From assembly GCA_050954595.1 (NCBI GenBank), contig JBPBQE010000209.1:1-45328 (forward strand): a stretch of 45,328 nt of DNA, read 5' to 3'. Below are positions 41,643 through 45,328 of the stretch, in pieces. The DNA comes from JAVVHH01 sp050954595. Its GTDB lineage: Bacteria; Pseudomonadota; Alphaproteobacteria; Acetobacterales; Acetobacteraceae. Numbering within the stretch: position 1 is the stretch's first letter; each line of letters begins with the position of its first letter. Position numbers and translations under genes: made by a program. Under the pieces are notes generated by a model, which was not told the DNA's origin, did not search any database, and saw only the letters and a list, made by a program, of their open reading frames with translations.

Positions 41643-44284
41643 AGCGGCGGCCCTTTCACGACCTGAACCAACCCATCCGGCCGCACCCAGGTGGCGAACG
41701 CCCGCTGGATGTCTTCGGCTGTTAGCGCCTGATACAGGCCGGCGGCCCTCTGCTGGCTGTCCAGAGGCAATCCGAGTTCCGCCAGCTGTAGGTAGGACGA
41801 CGCGATCCCGCCCACGCTGGCGCCCTGCATCGTTAACCGCCGCAGCACCTGCGCCTTGGCCCGTGCCAGCTCCGACGCACTGACCGGGTTCGTCTGCATC
41901 GCGACCAGGTTGCGCCGGATCAAGGCATCCGCCTTCGGCACGTCGGCACCGTCGGCGCCGAACGACACCGTGTAGCGCCCGCGGGTCCGGCTCCAGTTGA
42001 ACGAACTGCCGACCGAGTAGACGTATCCGGTGCGGATGCGCAGGTCACGATATAGCCGCGAGGAGAAGTCCCCGCCCATGATGCTGTTGCCTAGGATCAG
42101 GGCGTAGCGATCCGGATGCGTCACCGGCAGGGTCACCGTCTCGGCGAGCGTGACGGCATCCTGCAACCGGCCCGCATCCGCGACCCGGGCTTCCGATGGC
42201 GGGTTGATCCCGATCGGCGGCAGGTCGATTGCCGGCGTCGGCCCGCTTGCGCGCCACGATCCGAACGTCGCCTCCACGACCCGCCTCGCCTCTTCCGGCG
42301 TAACGTCGCCGACCACCACAATGGTGGCCTGATCGGGGCGGAAACTAGCCTCGTAATAGGCGCGTACGTCGGCTGGGGTCAGCGCCATGACGGTCTCGGG
42401 CGTGGCCTGGCGCAACGCCGGGTCACCGGCGGGCACTAGTGCCGCCTCAAGCGCCTCACTAGCTTGGAAGTCGGGTGTCTCGGGCAGCTTGGCCAGGCTC
42501 TGCGCCAGTTGCCGGCGCGAAATCTCGAACGTCGCCTGTGGGAAAGCGGGGTGCAGTTCGGCATCGGCTAACAGGCGCATCCCGGCCTCGAACTGACCCT
42601 TCAGCGCCCGCAACGAGAAGCCGAACCCGACGCTGTGCTGTGCCCCGATGTCGTCCATCGCCTCCTCACGCGCCAGGCGGCCGCGGGTGAGGCTGCCTTC
42701 ATCGAACAGCCGGCTCACCAACGCTGCCACGCCGTCCTGACCCGGTGGCTGCTGCGTGTCCCACACCTCCCGAACGCGGGCGAACACCGAGACGGTGGAG
42801 CTGACCGCCTCGGACTTCACGATCAGGCGCAACCCGTTCGGCAGGGTGCTGACGACCGGCGGCGTGGCCGGGTCGGCGCTCGGCGCGGAGGCCAGCGCGG
42901 CCGCGGCCCAGTCGGGCAGCGTCACGGCGCTCTCGGGCACGACGCCCGGCGTCTCCGGCGTGCCGAATTTGGCGGGCGATGCCGGCGCGTTAGCCGGGCG
43001 CGGGGTCAGCACCATCATCACGGCCTGCGACGGATCGAGCAGCCGCTGCGCAAGCTGTCGCACCGCATCCGGGGTAACGTCGGCATAGGCCTGCGCGAGA
43101 TCGTCGGGCGATTGCATCCCGGCGACGGCGACGGCACGGGACCAGGCGCGCGCCAGGCCGGAGATGCTGTCCGCCTCAAAGGCCAGTTGCGCCCGCTCCT
43201 GCCGCTTGGCGGCTTCGACCAGTTCGGTGGGGATGGCACCCCCGGCCGCATCGGCCAACACGCGACGGAGATCGGCCAGCGCTGGTGCCGGGTCGGAGCC
43301 GCTGGGCAGGGTGGCAAAGGCGAGCCCGAGGCCGACATCGGCCTTGGCTTGATACTGGAATTGTGCCGCCAGCACTTGCCCGGCAGGCACGAGCGCGTAG
43401 AGCGCGCCACGCCGCGTGGCCAAGATGTCGCCGAGGATGTCGGCAGTGGCGAAGTCGCTCGCGCGCAACCCGGGCATCCGGAATGCCAGTCCGGCGGCGA
43501 CGTATGGCAGGTTGGTCGGGATGTCGATGGGCGCGACGAACCCGATCGGGCTCAGGGTCGGCAGACCCGCATGCGCCGGCAATGGCCGTGAGGGAATGGC
43601 ATCGAACGCCTGCCGCACCATTGTCAGCACCGCCTGCGGATCAACATCGCCGGCGATGACCAGGATGGCGTTATTGGGCGCATACCAGTCGTCGTAGAAC
43701 CGGCGCAGCGAGGCGGCATCCGTCTTGTCGAACGAGGGCCGGGTGCCGAGGGCGTCGTGCGCGTAGGGCGTGTCGGCAAACAGGGCGGCCTGCACTGCCG
43801 CCGTCGCGTTGTAGATCGGGTTGGACAGGTTGCGCGACACTTCCTGCTCGATGGCACCGCGTTCCTGCACCCAGTCCGCGTCGGAGAGTGTCAGACCACG
43901 CATGCGCCCCGCTTCGATCCGCAGCACCAGGCCGAGGTCGCTGGCCGGGATGGTGTAGGTATACTGCGTCAACGTTTCCGCGGTACTGGCATTATAAGCG
44001 CCGCCGAGCAGGCCGCCGAGTTCGGATAGTTGATCCCGGTCCAGGCCAGCCGCGCCGCGGAACATCATGTGCTCCAGCGCGTGCGCCGTGCCCGGAAAGC
44101 CCGGCGGAGAGTCGGTGGACCCAACCAGGTAATTCAGCGAAGTCGCCACGACCGGCGCCAAGCGATCCGGAACGACGATCACCCGCATGCCATTGGGCAG
44201 GGTGGCGCGCACCACATCGGACGCCTCCGCCGCCACCGCTGGCCGAACGAGAACGAGGCAAAGCAGGGCGACAAGGCGGATCAT
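41639..44284 (-). CDS. Two-domain M16 family zinc metalloprotease
   Basis: An 881-residue periplasmic protein with a signal peptide (ending VRPAVAA) and two tandem M16 (insulinase/processing-peptidase) halves. The first half carries the zinc motif H68ALEH72 in GTAHALEHMMFRG, with the distal Glu about 75 residues later in ERGAIEQEVSRN. It is followed by the M16 C-domain (AIPSRPLPA, LPYVAAGLAFRMPG). The second half (from about 460, VVSTLPNGLRLIVKSE) lacks HxxEH and is the usual inactive partner, with SFRPDQATIVVVGDV. Such proteins degrade peptides in a closed chamber. ATG 44284 is chosen because it begins the signal peptide. Confidence 0.92.
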   Translation of the reverse strand: MIRLVALLCLVLVRPAVAAEASDVVRATLPNGMRVIVVPDRLAPVVATSLNYLVGSTDSPPGFPGTAHALEHMMFRGAAGLDRDQLSELGGLLGGAYNASTAETLTQYTYTIPASDLGLVLRIEAGRMRGLTLSDADWVQERGAIEQEVSRNLSNPIYNATAAVQAALFADTPYAHDALGTRPSFDKTDAASLRRFYDDWYAPNNAILVIAGDVDPQAVLTMVRQAFDAIPSRPLPAHAGLPTLSPIGFVAPIDIPTNLPYVAAGLAFRMPGLRASDFATADILGDILATRRGALYALVPAGQVLAAQFQYQAKADVGLGLAFATLPSGSDPAPALADLRRVLADAAGGAIPTELVEAAKRQERAQLAFEADSISGLARAWSRAVAVAGMQSPDDLAQAYADVTPDAVRQLAQRLLDPSQAVMMVLTPRPANAPASPAKFGTPETPGVVPESAVTLPDWAAAALASAPSADPATPPVVSTLPNGLRLIVKSEAVSSTVSVFARVREVWDTQQPPGQDGVAALVSRLFDEGSLTRGRLAREEAMDDIGAQHSVGFGFSLRALKGQFEAGMRLLADAELHPAFPQATFEISRRQLAQSLAKLPETPDFQASEALEAALVPAGDPALRQATPETVMALTPADVRAYYEASFRPDQATIVVVGDVTPEEARRVVEATFGSWRASGPTPAIDLPPIGINPPSEARVADAGRLQDAVTLAETVTLPVTHPDRYALILGNSIMGGDFSSRLYRDLRIRTGYVYSVGSSFNWSRTRGRYTVSFGADGADVPKADALIRRNLVAMQTNPVSASELARAKAQVLRRLTMQGASVGGIASSYLQLAELGLPLDSQQRAAGLYQALTAEDIQRAFATWVRPDGLVQVVKGPPL

Positions 44285-44331
44285 CGCACGAGAGTAGCCG
44301 AAAGCCGGGTGGCTCACCATGACGGCGCTGC

Positions 44332-44883
44332 TTAGTTCAATAGGGCTTTGCGCAGGTCCTCGGATGGCGGCTTGTCGCCAATGTAGCCCCTGAGGATCAA
44401 GCGGCCGAGATCCACCTTATCGGATTGAAACAACAGGGCATTGTTGACGAAAAGCCGGGTGCCCGCCTTGGTGATGACAAAGGTGAACGTATCGCCCGAC
44501 TTCACCGCCGGCGCCACGCTGACCATGCGGTCGAAGTCGCTCTGGTCCGCCGGGTCACAGCTGCCATCGCTGCAGTTCACCGTCTCGCCGTTGTGGAACT
44601 GGCGCGCCACCTGCTCCTTCGAGCCGGAATGGAGGAACTGCAGCAGCAGCACTTTCGGCGTCGGTGCGGCGATGATCTGCCGGGCGTCGTGACTCCGCTG
44701 TGCCACATACAGCCCGGCGGCATAGACCCGCACACTGAGGACCGTCAGCGTGCGGACGCCGAGGCCGTTGAGCACGAGGGTCTGGCCCTCGACCGGGTAG
44801 CTGTCCGGGAACGTCACGCCATCGACGGTCGCCGCCTGCGCGAGACCGCACCAGAAAACCAGCAGAACGAGGATACGACCCAC
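44332..44883 (-). CDS. Chalcone isomerase-like domain exported protein
   Basis: A 183-residue protein with a signal peptide (VLLVFWCGLAQA) and a chalcone-isomerase-like domain: VDGVTFPDSYPVEGQTLVLNG, VRTLTVLSVRVYAAGLYV and a C-terminal SEDLRKALL helix. Bacterial members are not true chalcone isomerases and may bind fatty acids or other lipids in the periplasm. One Cys pair (NCSDGSCDP) could form a disulfide. The start is GTG 44883 with AAGGAG 8 bases upstream; an ATG nearby is in another frame. It is 47 bases upstream of the M16 protease gene on the same strand and probably co-transcribed. Confidence 0.87.
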   Translation of the reverse strand: MGRILVLLVFWCGLAQAATVDGVTFPDSYPVEGQTLVLNGLGVRTLTVLSVRVYAAGLYVAQRSHDARQIIAAPTPKVLLLQFLHSGSKEQVARQFHNGETVNCSDGSCDPADQSDFDRMVSVAPAVKSGDTFTFVITKAGTRLFVNNALLFQSDKVDLGRLILRGYIGDKPPSEDLRKALLN

Positions 44884-45000
44884 AGCTGCATCTCCTTCGA
44901 CCGACCGGAATGCCGGGCTTCATCACTCACCACCGCCGATCGGGGAACGCCAGCCGAGAGACGCTCCCCTTCGATCAACAGTCTGTTCCCGTGGGGGTCG

Positions 45001-45328
45001 CTACTGCTTGCGGCTGGGCATCTCGCCCGCGGCGACCAGCGCGCTGGCAATCACGGCGAGGCGACGGCCCTGATGGCGAGCAGCGTCGAGATCCTCCGAG
45101 CGGGGCGGGCTGTTCTCCGCGCCGACGATGCTGCTCGCGCCATAAGGCGACCCGGCCTCGAGCATTGCCTCATCAGTGTAGCCGGTCGGTACGATGACCA
45201 TACCGAGATGGGCCATCGGCGCGTAGAGCGACAAGGTCACCACTTCGGTTCCGCCATGCGGCCACGATGCGGTGGCGAACGCGCCGCCGACCTTGCCCGC
45301 CAGCGTGCCCTTTTTCCATTGCGGGCCC
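45001..45328 (-). CDS. WrbA-like NAD(P)H:quinone oxidoreductase, C-terminal part, cut by window edge
   Basis: The reverse strand is open from the right edge to a stop at 45001, giving about 109 C-terminal residues. They match the flavodoxin-like WrbA family: QWKKGTLAGKVGGAFATAS, then HLGMVIVPTGYTDE and SPYGASSIVG, ending with an ARHQGRRLAVIASAL helix. WrbA proteins bind FMN and reduce quinones by two electrons, protecting against oxidative stress. The N-terminal FMN phosphate loop lies outside the window. The next gene on the strand starts 117 bases downstream; that gap (44884-45000) shows only its ribosome-binding site and no clear terminator. Confidence 0.85.
   Translation of the reverse strand, partial: GPQWKKGTLAGKVGGAFATASWPHGGTEVVTLSLYAPMAHLGMVIVPTGYTDEAMLEAGSPYGASSIVGAENSPPRSEDLDAARHQGRRLAVIASALVAAGEMPSRKQ

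Noticed and set aside
1..45328. Mobile elements, CRISPR arrays, tRNA or rRNA genes.
   Set aside because: No transposase, integrase, repeat-spacer pattern, terminal inverted repeats or tRNA-like sequence was seen on reading both strands.

Overview
This window is a gene-dense, GC-rich stretch of bacterial chromosome. It has no tRNA, rRNA, insertion sequence, phage gene or CRISPR array that I can see. Protein style, GTG starts, 1-11 bp gene overlaps and a copper-handling set (SCO1, PCuAC, CopC, CopD) suggest an alphaproteobacterium, perhaps near Rhodospirillales/Acetobacteraceae. That placement is inference, since no ribosomal or other marker gene is present. Every intergenic gap is shorter than 300 bases.

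Layout. 1-1457 (minus): a four-carbon acid sugar kinase cut by the left edge, and a KdgT-type sugar-acid permease. 1577-5467: a copper cluster around a divergent promoter, with a CopD/cytochrome c/thioredoxin-like fusion and SCO1 leftward, and a DUF2946-like protein, PCuAC and CopC rightward. 5479-8723: an SDR lacking its catalytic Tyr and Lys, a 2OG-Fe(II) oxygenase-like protein, a small exported protein, and a decayed pair of HupE/UreJ genes joined by a deletion scar, beside an intact HupE/UreJ gene. 8814-11582: a secreted trypsin-like protease, a 2-hydroxyacid dehydrogenase and a Tat-type alpha/beta hydrolase.

11624-24857 (minus) is a coupled three-gene periplasmic operon. It encodes an 1809-residue protein with an LprI-like N-terminus and a long beta-rich body, a 1898-residue alpha-2-macroglobulin whose thioester Cys is replaced by Gly, and penicillin-binding protein 1C.

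24986-38194 (plus) is a rearranged Pel exopolysaccharide locus of eight tightly packed genes: PelB-like outer-membrane barrel, PelD (c-di-GMP receptor with RxxD site), PelE, PelF, PelG, a separate PelA glycoside-hydrolase half, a separate PelA deacetylase half with a Tat-like signal, and a 1037-residue membrane-anchored TPR protein that probably replaces the TPR scaffold of PelB. No PelC lipoprotein is seen. PelF should make the polymer, PelD/E/G form the inner-membrane synthase and exporter, the PelA halves modify and cut it in the periplasm, and the TPR protein plus barrel guide it out.

38332-45328: a D-amino acid dehydrogenase with a small partner, an aldo/keto reductase, a DUF4864 protein, a two-domain M16 protease, a chalcone-isomerase-like exported protein, and the C-terminal part of a WrbA-like flavoprotein cut by the right edge.

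The best candidates for something new are the split Pel locus and the giant LprI-domain protein in the macroglobulin/PBP1C operon.
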